This document shows, piece after piece, positions 45,991-59,900 of a stretch of DNA of 64,000 nt. The notes under the pieces are model-generated. The model saw nothing but the letters and a program-made list of their open reading frames with translations. It searched no databases and was not told the DNA's origin. Every line of letters begins with the position of its first letter. Within the stretch, counting starts at the first letter, position 1. The DNA comes from Temnothorax longispinosus (taxonomy: Eukaryota > Arthropoda > Insecta > Hymenoptera > Formicidae). The position numbers and the translations under genes are program-made. Where the stretch lies: assembly GCF_030848805.1 (NCBI RefSeq), contig NC_092367.1, forward strand, positions 14,067,189-14,131,188, given 5' to 3'.

Positions 45991-48099
45991 GAAAGAGAGA
46001 AAGAGAGAGAGATGTACATTTATTTTATTTTGTTTTTCAAACGTTTCTTCACCTTGGTCGGAGTCACGATTTTTTTTTGGCCTTCTTTCTTTTCCGCTTC
46101 GTTTATAATTAATGAATTGCAGATGGATCATTTATATTGCCTAGCACGTAGGTAAACGAGGAAGAAAATAAAAAGGATATCCAATTGTCACATTGTATAA
46201 ACAAAGCCGAGGCGAAGATCGGGGGAGTTACGAGTATCCTCCGAGCGATTAGGTGGTTAAACTCTGTTGTTAAATGATATGTCGCGAGCGAATCGCTCGG
46301 CTAAAGATCGGCTGTCGAATGCGCGGTTCTCTTCGCGTCCCGTTCGATGCATCCCCTCACCCCTGTTCCAATCGCACCCTGCTCGAACGTAAAACTTTCG
46401 GTAGTGAAATGCAGATTGTTGAAACGCTCGACATGATTTTGCAGATCGACTCGCGTATGATCGTCGGGTGGATCCAGAGGATCCACACAGGCTAGCAAAA
46501 ACGGTCGATCGTGAGTGAACGTTTACGGCGAGCACGAACGAGCGTAACGATCTCTTTTTCTTCGGGGAAAAAAAACGAGAGAACATACTTGATGTAAATC
46601 TAAGGGTTCGTTCGCGCTCGTTGATGCTCGTTCGTGCTTGTTCATGCTTGTTCGTGCTCTTTCGCTTAAACTGGATTCAACTTCACGCGTAACGATCATG
46701 ACTCGCTCGTTCTCGAGATACATCTGAACTCGCTGCTTATTTTTTTATACGTGGGCAACGTAAAACACGACAAGATCGATCTCGGTTTCGCGTCGGCCGT
46801 GGGCAAGCGGATGATCCTCGCGACGATCGTTCGAGATCGCTTCTCCCCTTTTCCTCCCCCTGCCCCGGTCTCGACGGCGGCCACTATCTTTAGCCGAATC
46901 CTTCGCCGATCGTGCGACCAGTACAAGTGCGTTCCGGCACAGCTAGTATACGAGAAAAAAAAAGCGCGCCCGGGGTTCGCTGTAAGCGCGCCTCCGGGCG
47001 TCCCTTTATAGGCTCTACTCTTAACATTTAATAAATGAAACGATAACAAAACGAAGAAAAGGGAAAAAAAAGAAATACAGATCGATAATACCGACGCGAC
47101 GTGCGAGAGAGAGAGAGAGAGAGAGACACGAGAGAAAGAGAGAGCGTGTGTGCGAGAGAGAGAGATTGATGAGAAAAAAATAACGTTTAAGCGTACTTTA
47201 TGAAAATACGCGCGGTATAAGATATTATTATATATTTATATCCTTCGTGCGCTCTTCTCTTCCTCTCCCCCCTCATCCTCCTCCTTCACCCTTTCCCGGT
47301 GCCCCGGTCTCTCCGTTTCTCCTTCGCCCGCCATTATCCCTCATCGCTCTCTCCGACTTCCGTCTACGCGCGATAGCGGAGAGAGAGAGAGAAAAAAAAG
47401 GAGGCAGATGTAGAAATAACGAGAGACGGTCGTACACGCTCGACGTGCACGCTGATAAGAACGCTGATTGTTAAACTGCATTTAAACTTTTTTTCCTCCT
47501 TTTTCTTTCTTTTCCTTCTTTTTTTTCGCCTCTCGAAGTGTCATCGGTGTCACGGCGTTAACTGTCGTCGCTTAAAGAGCAACCACCCCCTCTCCGTACT
47601 AACCACCCCCCGCCTCGTCCCACCGTCTACCCGACTCTCTCGACCAAATCTGCCCGATGATCCCCGGTGTCGCGCCCACAGAGACGACGATATTTTTGGA
47701 TTGATTTCTTCGTGTTTCGAACAAACACGCGAGCGCGCCTTCTCGCTTCGCCTATTAAAAACACACCGGAAATATACACGCACCGCGCGGCGGCTACCTC
47801 TCCCCTCCCCCCGCCGCCGCCGATTTCGTATACGCATTTTCGTGCATGATGATCTCAGAGCACAAAACGTCCGTGCGCGGGAGAAGACGATCGTCGACGT
47901 TGTGGCCCGAAAGACGACAGTATACCACAGAAATCATTGTATCGATTCGAAGCATTATGATAAACTTAATAAAAGGATCGAAAAAATATGACGCATCTGC
48001 GATTGTTCATCCCCCTCGCCCCCCCCCTTTCCGCATCCCCCTCGCGATCCGTCCCGTACCCGCTAAGTAATCACTGCCGGGATCTCTTCGATTTGTATT
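45991..48099. other. DNA between the convergent genes
   Basis: No supported exon. GA repeats lie at 47106-47165, homopolymer-rich DNA is scattered through it, and AATAAA occurs on the + strand at 47030 and 47968. Part may be extended exd 3' UTR. Confidence 0.5.
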
Positions 48100-50879
48100 G
48101 TTCTTTATTATAATATCAATAGTATGACAGTGAATCCTAATATTAATAATATACAGTGTAGATTATCGCTATTGTTATTATCATTGTAAATTTCGCAAGT
48201 TTCTTCTTCCCCCATAAACGTACATCAACTCGGAATTCGAAAGTACGTGAACGTATAATATATAGCAAATATGTTACATCAAAGGACGAAGTCGCGTCGT
48301 CGTTCCATATATAAACCGGCCTATACATTACATTACATTACAACTCGAGTAATACTTCTGTGTTCAACTTTAACGCTAATCTTAAAATCCTCTGTTTTCT
48401 TCTCGCCCGCCTGTCCCGCCGTGACGTGATCGCTGCCGCGAGCTCTCTCTCTCACGAGCGAGCAGCAATTGCACTCGTACTTTACGCTAATGATATCTCG
48501 CTGCGAGATCTCGCGTAACAGAGTGTTTTCGCACGAGAGCGAACGGTGGCAAGTAACAAGGAAACGGAAAAGAGAGACGGTAATTGAATTGCACATTCCG
48601 CATTGCCACCCGAATTCTCGACTTAAGCTCGATCGCGCGCAAGGAACAGAGGACGACATGCTGTATTATATAACACATTTCGCTGTAACAACGACGCAGG
48701 CTTTTCAACGAAGGTTCATCATCGACGCTGATCGCTGCCGATAAGCTGCCATTCACCACAAATAGAGCGACTCTTGGCTGTTCCCTACGTTTCGGCGAAG
48801 GCGTAGCGCGGGATGCGTTTCTCTGTCTCGGTATTTAAAAAACACACAAGCGCGAATTCTCTATATAAACAATTGCGATAGGAATTTACGAAAGCTACAT
48901 TTAGAGTATGTACAAATCTTACGAGTTCACGTATACATATATATATACACATATGTATATGTATACGCGGCGTCTCTGCAACAGTATCAACATGTAATAT
49001 ATATTATAATAATACAATGTATATATTATAATATAAATTATAATAATACAATTCTATGTATTATAATATATATAATATTATATATTACATATATTATAAT
49101 ACTATATGTATTATAACATTATAATATAATATATTGTAATGCACTTAAGATATATACCTAATTCGTATGTCACAGATATAAAATGTATTACGAGTGTCAC
49201 AATTTACAAAAGTCTATCCCTAGAACCAGTCCCTCCTAGTTGTGGTCAATGGCAAAACGGATATTTATGCGCCAGAAAGATCTGCTGCTAATCCAAAAGA
49301 AATCTATCGAGAATTCCTCAATCTTGACAATATTACGGGACGTTTACCAACGAGATAAATCGAGATGAGCCATTATAGCCGATAATATCTTCAACGAAAG
49401 ATTCTAAAATTGAACGATCAACAGTATTCATAGAAGACGAAGCGCAGGGCGACGATAAATTGAGCCAAGTAAAGAGCTTTTACTCGCGATGTACTCGCTC
49501 TTTACCGAAAAATATATATCTCCTAGGACATTTATTTTCCGATAGAGGCATCCCAGCGTACAGAGAGAAGCCACTAAAACCATCTCGCTTATTCTTTGCT
49601 AGGATCCTTCCAATTAATTCAAATTTCTCGCGGAGACACCAACCGGATCTTGTATCTTACAAATCTAACGCGATTGAACCAAGTGGAAACGCGATTACAA
49701 ACTCCTCAATTCGCATTTATCCGCACGTTGATGGCAGTTGCGTATTATTGGTGTATCAATATTATCTCGTAATATATATGCCCGACGTCTAACAACAATA
49801 TTCCTATCGTACACTTAACGCGCTATTTCGTTCCCCCTCCCCTCCCATTTACCCTCGATAAAACTCTCATATTCCTAACATCGCGTATTTATCGGCACAT
49901 ACCCCTTTCTTCCCCGTACATATAAAATCAGACTTAGAATTACAGCACATACCGAGGCCGTGTTTTAACAAATTCTGCGATATATAGCTAAGCTATATAA
50001 TCTCAGCGTTACGATCTTCCCTCTATCGTCTACACATTTACAAGACGCTCTTCAAAGAGCGAGGGATTATATTTAATTCTAACTTAGATGTAGATCTCCG
50101 ATTATAGGTCGCAAGTAAAAATATCAACCTAACTCGCCTCACTCACATAATTCAAACTCGCTTGCAGAACTTTGAATCTTCGCGTGACATCGAAATCCGG
50201 TACCAATTTACTTACAATCTAGATGGACATTAGTAAATAGGGAATGCACTCGCGCATTTCCATAACGATGATTAACGGTGGATAACGATTGGCAAATGCG
50301 TAGGTAATCATCCGATGGAAATGCGCGCTTATAAGAAATGGAAATCGGTGCGTAACTTCCAAATAAATTCGTCACACTGCATACGAATTAACATTCCGCA
50401 AAACTTGATCGAAAAGGAGCACATTCTTTTGACCGAAAAGTGTGCAATGGAAGCTTCTAGTTTACAAATCATTAAACGTGCTTGGGTTCAATTATCTACG
50501 CCACCATTGCACCGCTGAAATTGTCTCCTCTATCGCGTAGGAATCTCTGAATACATTTTAACGTAATATCTAATTCGACACGATAAATACAACAGAGAAA
50601 CAAACTCGAACAGAATTCCAAAATGTAAAAATTTATCTACAATGCAACGCAAATATATGAAGACGCCTAAAAAGATGCATATCTTCTGTATTTCTTGCGG
50701 TGCTTGGGTATACGCAAGAGACCTGTGTGCACCGTGCGCGATCACTAAAAAAAAATGTACTATTGTTGTCACGTTCTCTAATACAGAAATAGATATTCAC
50801 ATTAAATACAATTGCAATGTTATAAGAGAAACCTTCTAATTTAAATAACAAATTATTTCCATAAGCGGTCGCAAAAAAA
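48100..50879 (-). other. probable Sec16 3' UTR and convergent intergenic DNA
   Basis: The DNA left of the Sec16 stop has no recognisable ORF. AATAAA on the - strand occurs at 49531-49536 and 48104-48109, either of which could end the message. A low-complexity TA/TATTATAA block fills about 48930-49140. The exact ends of the two convergent transcripts cannot be placed from sequence. Confidence 0.4.
48930..49140. repeat. TA-rich low-complexity tract
   Basis: Repeated TATATTATAATA variants on both strands between the two convergent genes, preceded by TATATATA and ATATGTATATG sequence. Confidence 0.9.
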
Positions 50880-50957
50880 TTATCGTGGATATCTGCTAGG
50901 TGGCATGTTCTTCACCGATCGATCCTTCATGTCATTCGGGTTGAACATCATTGGTCC
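50880..50957 (-). CDS. Sec16: Sec16 exon 16: C-terminal end
   Basis: Acceptor gaataatttctag; 25 codons GPMMFNPNDMKDRSVKNMPP then SRYPR and a TAA at 50880-50882. The PMMFNP and SRYPR motifs match the extreme C-terminus of animal Sec16. It lies 2063 bases after exon 15. Confidence 0.88.
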   Translation of the reverse strand, partial: GPMMFNPNDMKDRSVKNMPPSRYPR

Positions 50958-53900
50958 CTAGAAATTATTCTTGATTTAAAGTACATAAAATTAGTGAGAA
51001 GAGTAACTAGAAGTGAAAGCAAGTCCTTCGATTTTTGAGCTTGCACAATTTTTTATTTCGAAATTATTCGTATTAATTATAGTTCATATGTAAGCAGTAA
51101 GGGAACAATACATTTTTTAATTCTTCTGCTATCTCCCTCGTTAAAAGTATGTGACGCGCGTTTGTAATTTACAGTGCATAAGAAGATACGATATAAATTG
51201 GAACAATTATATGTACATATATGTATATATATATGTCAACAAACAACAGGAGTAAAAGTAATTAATTAATGTGTGAACTTATTTTACAAAACCCGAATCC
51301 AACATCATCCTTCACCAAGCTTTCCCACGATTCCGTGATTAATGATCTCATGAAAGTAGCGATTGATAATGATTGATAAGCGTAAGCTAGTTTTAGTAAT
51401 AGAAGTGGCGTTAAAAGTTATGATAAGAGTCTTGCTCGGCACACGAACAAACTTGATTAGAGACAAAAAGATTGTACTAGCATAATCTCCCGTACCATAG
51501 TATGTTTCGCAGTAATAAAATTTGGAAAGTGGTCACCTTGGAAATGCGGAAGAATTTAATTGCCATTGGATTACCTTGGATTACATTGGATTACCTTGTT
51601 TCGTTGAAGGAGCCGCGGATCCCTCATTGTGTAGCTCTGCACCTCTCGTGATAACGAGCTGGTCGAGCTCCAGCGAGAGAGCTATATGCCATACACAACA
51701 CAACAAGGTTGTCTCACTAACAGATACTCGCCACGTCGCTTGTAATTAGCTAGTCTTATCTTATATGTTTACCAGTAATACCAATTTATGCGATTACACG
51801 TTGCACTTATGCTCGCAGGCATAGCTAAAAAAACAATAGCATCTCAACAAAGTCGTTTAACAAAGCGTAAAGGCTCTCCTTCGCGTCACACAACGTGAAA
51901 ATCGGTATTACGGTATTCATGTTCTCGTGTACTATATAGCATAACGTTTCAGCAAAGTAGAAAGAACACTTTTTTCATGCCTCGATCACAGTGTGAGTAT
52001 GCAGATGATTAATGGAGTATTTCACAGAGGATGTGTTTACATTACACAAAATCATTCACGATCACAAAGGAGATATGCCATTACTGTCGTTCTACTTCAA
52101 ATAAAGTGAAAACATGCAGAGCGATATTAAATTCACCCTAGAGTGGCTACATAAGATGTTAACAGCCAGCTTTGATTATGAAATGCAATACAATCCTTCT
52201 TCTTGCGAGAAAAAGCTACACACACACACATTTTCGCGAAGCGGTGGGCAAGGAGAAAGCGCGTGTGTAAAACACCAAATAATGATACGTAAAATTAATA
52301 AAATAAATATGTCCTTACTATCAGCAATAATTATTATTTGGCTACATCATTCTGCTTCCCCGACTGCTTGCATAAAGAAATATAAAGAGAAAGGTAAGAT
52401 TAAACACAGGTACACAAAAGAAAGAATCTGTAGCAAAGTGGAGAAGTCTAATTAAGTATCTGTCACTAAAATGTAATGTAGAAAGCGATAGAAGTGTATT
52501 TTAATTAATGCTATTAATAACATTGATCGTTATAGCGATTTAAATAGGAGGACTGACACAGTGTTGGAGCAGTCTAATCCATAAATGTAAACATCTTGTA
52601 AAAAAAAAAACTACACGATCGAGCTCCAATAAATACGTTAATTACTGTACACATAGATTATAAGTAAAAATAAGTACGATCAATTCAAAGGTATTACGAT
52701 ATCTTTGAGAAAACTAGACAATATGCAAAACTAAGGGAACGAATGTAAGGTGTACAGACTGTTCGTTACGATTATATAGAGAAAACGTACAAAAAAAAAT
52801 CCGTTCATGTTAGCGTTACGGTTTCAAAAAACACGCAAAGGCTAAGCTGCATACCAGAAAACTGCAGCTACAACGCAAGGGGGCAATGAATGTACTGTGT
52901 AATGTGAAATTTAAGGAGACACATATGTATGGTTCTGTACTGTAACGTATAGTTCGTCAATAATATGTACATAGTTCAATGTTTGTGAGACCGCACAAAT
53001 TTTCGCCGCGTTGCACTTACTGGGGTGTTCTCCGCGACGTTTCCAGACGGCGGAGTTGCTGCCGGACTCAGGAAATCCACAGGAGCGGTTGGATCATTAA
53101 CTGCCATGATAAAGACGATGTTACTTTAACTGGTTTTCAACTGCTTCAATCCTCGCTTGAGAATTGAAGAACATAACTGAGGATTTATTTTTACTCGTTA
53201 CGTCTTTCGCTCTTTTTAAATATTATACTTTCGAATATACAGAGAAAAACAAGCCGGGAACCAAACTCGCACAAGTGAAATCGAGGAGTTGAAGTTTAGG
53301 AATAGGAACTCGATGGCTTACTTGGCGCGGGAACGAACATCTGCGGAGATGAGGTAGCCATAGGTACGAGCGGAGACGTTATGGGAGTGGCCACGTTAGA
53401 CGATGCCGCGCTACCTTTGGGTTTTCCGCCGGGATTCATTATGTCTACGTAGTTGGCACGCATACTCCTACCCTTTGGCAGTTTAAACATATTGCTACCA
53501 GTAGGCAATTTCGAGATATCCATCGCTGGTGCATCCTCGTTGTGTGCATTCGGTAGAGGTAGAGGCGGCTGCGGGCCGCGTTCCATCGACGGCGCACGGA
53601 AACTTACGTCGGACGTTTTCGGCGGTGGGGCCAGCGTCCCGGCACCGCTGTCGCCGTCCTCATCCTTGTTCATCCACTTCTTGGCGACCGGGTCCCATAC
53701 AATCTGCAATACAAAAGACGACCGAGTTGATTCCGCGATTTCACGAGCAACGTCTCTCCGCCGTTTGCGTTCGCACGTTAAGAAAAGAAATCTAGCTAAC
53801 GAATTATAAAAGAGTATTAGTAGTAGCAATCCGTTAGTCGATAGTTAGCTGACAGTTAAGTCAACAAATCCTAGCATTATACTGGCCTGTTTATCGTCCG

Positions 53901-56900
53901 TCTTATAAGCATTGTTGCAACCATAAGTAGCATTCTATTACCAAAAGTATCCGCGCAAGCCCTTAACGACATAAAACATAAAACCGTCCGTCGTAATTCT
54001 CTAATGAGCTGTAGGAAGATACGGCGAAGCCACGACAGTGGCAGATTCTTACCGTTGGGTCGCTATCGTCCGGTAATATCATTTGATTTTTCGGCTTGGG
54101 CGCGAGTTTACTGAACAAACCACCGAACCAGGAGCCACCGCTGTTGCCGGGTTTCTTCTCGGCCGTTTTCTCCGACGTTTTCTTCACGTCCGCCGCAGAT
54201 TTAGCGCTCGATCGTGGTGTCTCAAGCGCGTCCAATTCTTCCAATGGATCATACTGCTTACCCGTCGACGGTGTCATGGAGATTGTTGGCTGCGCAGGCT
54301 GAAATAAAATATACGATTGATCATCGCAAGCTTGTTCCAGCAAAGTTCATCACTATTTACTGTAACAATGCGAGTTCGCCTATCACATGCCAGGTAACAG
54401 TGATCTGATCGCAGTCCATGTTCGAAACACCTATAAAATATGCGATACTCACAAATGTATTACAGTAAAAAATGAAAAACTTTGATTACCATGTTTATTT
54501 TAGATATGACGTCGCTCTATGATGATGTGTTTTATGTTCAAAGTGTACGATTAGTAAACGATTGAAATCAGAATCGCATTAGAAAGCAGAACGTGAAAAG
54601 CGCAAATAAGCTCCACATGTGTTGAAAAAAGGATTTAGAACTTAGAGGACACGTGGTAAATATTAAGTTGGAATTAAGTTCTTAATTTTACAAGATTAAC
54701 TTTTCAATCTACGTTGATCAAGCCTTAAATCTCTCGCTCGTTTTAATTAATATTACATGGCCCCTAAGTCTATAATCTTTTTTTTTTTTCGACAGTCTAT
54801 ATATGCGATAGCCTACATTTTTATATACGACGAATTGTGTTTAAAATCTCAAGAAGTTCAAGAAAATGCATTATATGACAAAACTTTATTATGCGTTTGA
54901 TGCCAACAGTAACAATACGTCTATATATATCTACACATTCAAACAGTACTTAAAATAATATTCAAATTTTATAAAATTACACAGTACGTAATTAATATGA
55001 CAAAAGCAGGATTTTTTACGTCTCTATTTGATCACAGCATATGGATTTTTTTCCTCGTTAGTATCTGGACATTTTTTATATAGTAACATGTAAAAATTCG
55101 ACTTTCAAGATAATATATATATATATATATAAACCGAAATATTTATTATAAATCTATTAATAGTTCTTTCACTGTTTCTTTTCAATAATTCTATTAAATG
55201 TTGAAAAATACTGAAAAATTATTTATGTATTGCCATATTTAAAAAAAAAGAATTTCTTCTGTTAACACTTAAACACGAAAATCCAGTTATATCCATCACA
55301 TAGTTACATTCACGTATACCTCTGTATTTAACACGTACAGAAAACTTGGCCACAATTATACGCGCTTACAGATTACATTTTTAATCGCATTTCGTGGGCA
55401 TATCAATGTCGTAAGTCAAAGATGTATTATCTTTAGCGGAAGTATCATCGGTTAGACGATTATTGTTTCTGAATCTAAGCGGTAAATCAATCGGATACGT
55501 GCCACCGAAAACCAGCGGCTTATATCTGGGCGATTCGGTGATATTTTGACCGATACTATCGTACGACCACGCGTCTACCGTGTCGCAAATAACATCCTTT
55601 CTGCGAATATGCGGTGCCACCCTCATAACTTTCTTCTCCTCGAAATTACAATACTGTTTCAAGGTTTGTGCTTCGCTATTGAAAGCGACGTGGGCGTCTT
55701 TGGCTTCGGAGGATAAATCTGCTAAAAGAGACTCGAGTTTCAATTTGCTAAATTGAATATCTAAATCTGTAGTTTGCGACGACGCGGGTAAACTTCCTTC
55801 GTCCGGCCTGTCCGACGCCGTTTCTTCCTTATCTTCGGACGGATTCTTTTTCTTAATCTTACATTTTAGGAACACCGGTGGTTGCGAGCACGGTGGTTTC
55901 AAAAATATAGGATCGACGCGTCTCGGTTTTCTAATATCTTTCGGATGTACTTTGTTTGGTACAATTTTTGGATAGTTCGTGGTCAATTTAGGATATCTCC
56001 TACGAGAATTTTGAGCTTTGACATCGACATTATCGCCGGACAGATTAAAGAACGTAGGTACATTGCCAGGAGTATTATCATCAAATGCAGAGGCGATACA
56101 CGGATTTGACTTTACAGACACATTGCGACGGCGTAACGTGTTAATGCCGGCAGCACGTGACGATCCTTCAGGATCGAGAATATTATCCGAGGTAAGTCCA
56201 TAATTACTTACTTCAGGAGTGGGCGTTTTGTCTTCCCTTTCCGCCTGTCGGTGAGCAAGCATCAAGAAACAGGTGAAAAATGTTAATTGTTCTGTATTTT
56301 GTATTTTGAAGTAAATAATGTATGAAATTATGAGCGAAAATGAGACATTATTTTTGTAAAGAATCGGTATTCATTAAAAAATGAGAAAGAATTATATGAA
56401 TGTGTAAATACATTATGAGACAAATATGTAATGACTGATGTTTTGTATTTAAAATATCTGCAAAAAATATGCAATATAGCTACTTTTTAATATACCTCAT
56501 AGTTCCATTTGTCTTGTTGCTGCGTGTTATTTACATCAGCCTGATCGGTGGTTAAGCCTGATCCAGACTGTTGCTGCCAATTAGGCATAGTTTCATTTCT
56601 TCCATAATTATTCTGATAATACGGTTGCTGGCCCCAATAATCCTGTTGCTGCGACTGCTGGTACTGAACAGATTCGTCCATGTTTCTCATATATTGCGCG
56701 TTCGGATCGTATGTATCTTGAATATTCGTGGGCAGAGACAATGGTTGCCAATCTGACTGCATTTCGCTCGTATTTACTTCCATCATTGATGTAGGCCCGT
56801 CACCGTAATCGGCTTGAATAGTATTCCATTGTTGTTGCGATGATAGCGGCGGTAACGATTGCTGCTGCTGCTGCTGATGTTTCATTTCATGAATTTCTTG

Positions 56901-59900
56901 ATTTTCTGTCATAGTACGGGAACCATATGTCTCATTTTCGACAGTCTGTTCCTCCTACAACAGAATTCTATTTAATACCTGCACTAATCGCGCAATAAAA
57001 CTAAATATATCTCGCAAAGTAATTATAAATTACCTGATATTTGCCAACTATCTCTGCCAATTTATTAAGCCACGTTACATTCGCAGCATCCTCAATAGCA
57101 TCCTTATAGACCGGATCGTGATATTTGATTCGGTCGCCCAATACATAAACCGCTTCGATGAAGGATTTCTTGTATTTCGACGGGTCGTTCGCGATATTTG
57201 TTGCAATCTGTTCGATATACAATAGAGCCTTTTCTATCAAGCCACAGTCTACCATTTTCACAGTTAGATCGAACTTGAATGTTTGAAGATCTACTAATGT
57301 GAAACAGGGATCGCTGAGGTTTCGTGCATATTCGTAAATCTCCGTTAACATGACAGCTTCCATGGTGAAAAATTCAGAATACGACTTATTATGATTAGCG
57401 CCGATCAGCACGAGTTTAACTCCATTAGTTCCGTAAGCCCCAAAATCAATTTGCGCGAGTATGTAACAAAAATGCGCGGCATGGATGTCGCCTCTAGCGA
57501 ATAACGTGTCCCCGAGAGTCGTTATTGATCGGCGATTAACTTCTGGATTCGCTGAGGTATTGGAAATAATCATAGCTAAATGAGGCCGCCAATCGTCCCA
57601 GCGTGGATCCGCAACGCACTGTAGAAGAAAATCGAATAATCGATAACACAGCGAAGAAGCATGAATAATTTTATCATAAGATACAAGTATAACTCTTACC
57701 GTAACTATAGCAGGTACACGACCAGAATGCAGCTGATATAGGGTCTGCAGCGGATCGTGCGGTGGCAGACTGTTCGCAAAACGAGTCATTACAGAAGCAT
57801 GTGTACGTTTATCCAGTTTACTAGCCAGGAAGAGAGCGTGGCCCCAAAGTCCTTCGTTCATCGCGTACTCTGTTACAGATAAGTAAAAAGAAATAAATAA
57901 CTAAAAACCATTCACAACGTTAAACGATACCTAATAAAGACTAAAGTCTTTTTTTATACCTAATGCTTCTTGAACCCGTCCATAGAGTAATGTATCTCTG
58001 AATTCGTCTGTTATTTGCTCTACAGTTTTTCGCAGCTTGGTTTCAGATTTCTCGGATAGCACCGAGATATCCTGGGTACTTCCGTCGCTGCCCGTCGCTC
58101 CAGATCGTTGCGATATTTGCGATTCTCTGCGTCTTACATCCTGAGATCTGATGAATTTATTCGCGTCGTAAGGATAAGCATCCTTGTTACGCAGCAAGAG
58201 CCCGGCAATATCGACACCGACAACATTCTGGATAAATTTAAGCAATATTAATTTATTTGAACAACACATTTTTTAAAACTAGTAAACTTTCAAATAAAAA
58301 GTCTTACTCCATTCTGTTGAATTAACATAATCATCAGTTCGTATAGCAAGATGTATGAAGCGCGATCGATTATTTCTTCATTTACCACTGCTTTTTTAAT
58401 TTTATTTTCACAATATTCTATGATAGTCTTCTTATGCGTTACGCCGCTGTAATAAGTTACGTTATGTATATTATGTTTATATTGTTATTATACTTTTGTA
58501 TGATTCTACTTACTTTATTAGAGGTCCCGGATATAATCGTAAATCGCGTGCAATAGGATCATGTGCGAGTAAATGATCTACGCGAAAAATGTCCACTTTC
58601 GCTCTCTCGCCGTCAGCTGGATAGCTCGGGTGAACGTGTACCAAAGACCCAATAGAAAAGCATCCTATGAGTAAATTTTTAAATTAACTTAGTAATATTA
58701 AACATTAATAATAATAATATATATAATACAAAATCGATCACAAGTTATACCATATGCATGAGACGTGGAATATTTAGTCGGTGTCAATCGAGCAGAAGTA
58801 ATTATCGAATCTTCCAATAGCGACATATCACCCAATGTTCGTTTATCACCAGTGGTCCTGAAATAAATACGTTATTCTTTCTTTTAACAAAGTACCTTTA
58901 AAGAATTACGAAAAATATAAACTAATGTATTAATTATGATAAATATTAAAAGGCACATATAATTAAATACAAAATAAGCATGTTCTACTTAAACTTTAGT
59001 TTAGTACGAGCAAAATTAAGCACACAATTTTGTACATTTCTATTACTTTATTACTGTTGTACTGTATAATATTTTACTACGTTAAATAATCGTTGTAGTA
59101 ATATACATTTCATATTAACTGTCATGATTAATTCTACACGATATTCTATGTATATCTAGCCAACTGTAGGTATGCCATTTACATGATTAAAATTTTAAAA
59201 TACTGGCAGAAAACTGAATTTTTGACACATCTAGCTTAGAAGTTTCAAACTGAGAGGAGACTCCCGGTCTCACCTATTAAAATTGCGACAAACCGTACTG
59301 CGCTCCCGCAGATTTCCGGCCCATCCGGAATATCCGAAATGTGGGACATAAAATGCCTTGTTGGGTGAGTGAAAACATGCACTTGGGATTGGAAAAAATC
59401 TGACATACAACGAACGTTATAAAATCCGAAACCAGGTAAGAAACAATGACTGTTCAAAAGCTCTTAATTCTTTTTTAAATTCTTAACAAAAGATTTCAGA
59501 ACATACCTATCGTCGCAGGAGCTACGGCCGGAATGAACGCTGGCTCTATCCTCTGGATAATTGCCGACTCCTCTGGCGATATGCTGTTGTTGATGCTGAC
59601 TGGCATAATATTTGTGGTACCACTCGGAATAGGCGGCAGGATTCGTCCGTCGTAGGTTTTCGAGATATGCATAATAATTACTACCGTAATGAGTACCATA
59701 ATCATATCCACTGTATCCTACATTTACAATTAAATACATATTTAATAACTATTTTCAATTGTTCTTTGTATTTCTTAATGTATATGTATTTTATATTGCA
59801 GCAAGTACCATTATATGCATAATAAGGATCCCTTGTACGCATGTAGTATTCACGGTCTCTATCATTGTAAGACGATCTACTTGAAGGCCTAGAACTGAAA

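Noticed and set aside
55381..56265. Separate gene starting at the ATG at 56265
   Set aside because: The first seven codons lie before the Sec16 acceptor and the next eleven fit the Sec16 exon in phase; an alternative Sec16 exon explains it better, though this is not proven.
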